A stretch of 6,694 nucleotides of DNA from Desulfuromonadaceae bacterium GWC2_58_13 (GTDB lineage: Bacteria > Desulfobacterota > Desulfuromonadia > Desulfuromonadales > Trichloromonadaceae). Under the pieces are notes generated by a model. It saw only the letters and a program-made list of their open reading frames with translations, was not told where the DNA came from and made no database searches. Location of the stretch: NCBI GenBank assembly GCA_001825565.1, contig MHXM01000113.1, positions 18,338 through 25,031 on the forward strand, in the 5' to 3' direction. A program made the translations under genes and the position numbers. Below, in pieces: positions 6,487 through 6,694 of the stretch (position 1 is its first letter; the number at the start of each line of letters is the position of its first letter).

Positions 6487-6694
6487 ATGCCGTTTGTCAG
6501 CGTCAAGATTACCACCGGGGCCACGCCAGAGCAAAAGGCGCAACTGATCGAGGGCATAACCGATCTGCTCATGAAAATTTTGGACAAGAATCCCGCCTCG
6601 ACCCATGTCGTTATCGAGGAGATTCCCCCTGAGAACTGGGGTTTGCGCGGCAAGACCCTGGCCGAGTTGCGCGCCGCCGGGGCGTCGGGCATCT
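6487..6694 (+). CDS. 4-oxalocrotonate tautomerase family protein, 3' end missing
   Basis: The visible 69 residues begin MPFVSVKITTGATPEQK and match the 4-oxalocrotonate tautomerase superfamily. In that family the initiator Met is removed and Pro1 acts as the catalytic base in keto-enol tautomerisation or related reactions. The beta-alpha-beta pattern is clear: strand FVSVKIT, helix QKAQLIEGITDLLMKIL, strand THVVIEEI, then ENWGLRGKTLAELR. Family subunits are often about 60-75 residues, so little is likely missing. Counted from Pro1 and aligned by eye to Pseudomonas 4-OT, the substrate residues Arg11, Arg39 and Phe50 are replaced by Ala, His and Trp. The real substrate is therefore probably not 4-oxalocrotonate. 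The start is set by a strong Shine-Dalgarno and the obligatory Met-Pro. It is separated from the signalling operon by a terminator and is probably functionally unrelated. Confidence 0.88.
   Translation, partial: MPFVSVKITTGATPEQKAQLIEGITDLLMKILDKNPASTHVVIEEIPPENWGLRGKTLAELRAAGASGI

Noticed and set aside
6282..6692. 136-codon open frame on the minus strand at the right edge
   Set aside because: It crosses the terminator hairpin and lies opposite the tautomerase gene, which has a strong Shine-Dalgarno and catalytic Met-Pro.
1..6694. CRISPR arrays, tRNA or rRNA genes, insertion sequences, attachment sites
   Set aside because: No spaced direct repeats, transposase genes or recognisable RNA gene sequences were seen. 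Coding genes fill almost all of the window.

Overview
This window reads as a compact signalling and motility-type operon from a Gram-negative bacterium, on the + strand throughout. It holds five genes, one strong terminator, and the start of an unrelated gene. Family content (PAS and HK4-like histidine kinases, an MglA-type small GTPase, receiver-fused pilus ATPase) together with moderately high GC suggests Desulfobacterota/Deltaproteobacteria, perhaps Desulfuromonadales (Desulfuromonas/Geobacter relatives). That placement is an inference from gene style, not from a marker gene.

Layout: 1-1260 is the 3' part of a PAS histidine kinase gene that enters from the left edge. 1324-1998 encodes an MglA-like Ras-family GTPase. 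2014-3327 encodes a second histidine kinase related to the first, with an unassigned N-terminal sensor region. 3324-5753 overlaps it by 4 bases (ATGA) and encodes an unusual four-part protein: receiver domain, MshEN-like domain, PilB/GspE-type secretion or pilus ATPase, and a C-terminal double zinc ribbon. 5781-6347 encodes a receiver protein with no recognisable output domain, paralogous to the receiver fused to the ATPase. A perfect 16-bp hairpin at 6382-6421 closes the unit. After it, a tautomerase-family gene starts at 6487 and runs off the right edge.

Working model (inference): two related kinases could phosphorylate the two related receivers, one attached to a pilus/secretion motor ATPase and one free. 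The MglA-like GTPase could supply spatial (polar) control of the same motor, as MglA does for type IV pili in Myxococcus xanthus. The GTPase keeps the residues needed for hydrolysis at the same numbered positions as M. xanthus MglA. No MglB-type GAP, pilin, PilC, PilT or PilM gene is in the window, so the pilus or secretion apparatus driven by this ATPase must lie elsewhere. The kinase-GTPase-kinase-(receiver-ATPase-zinc ribbon)-receiver arrangement is the most interesting feature here.
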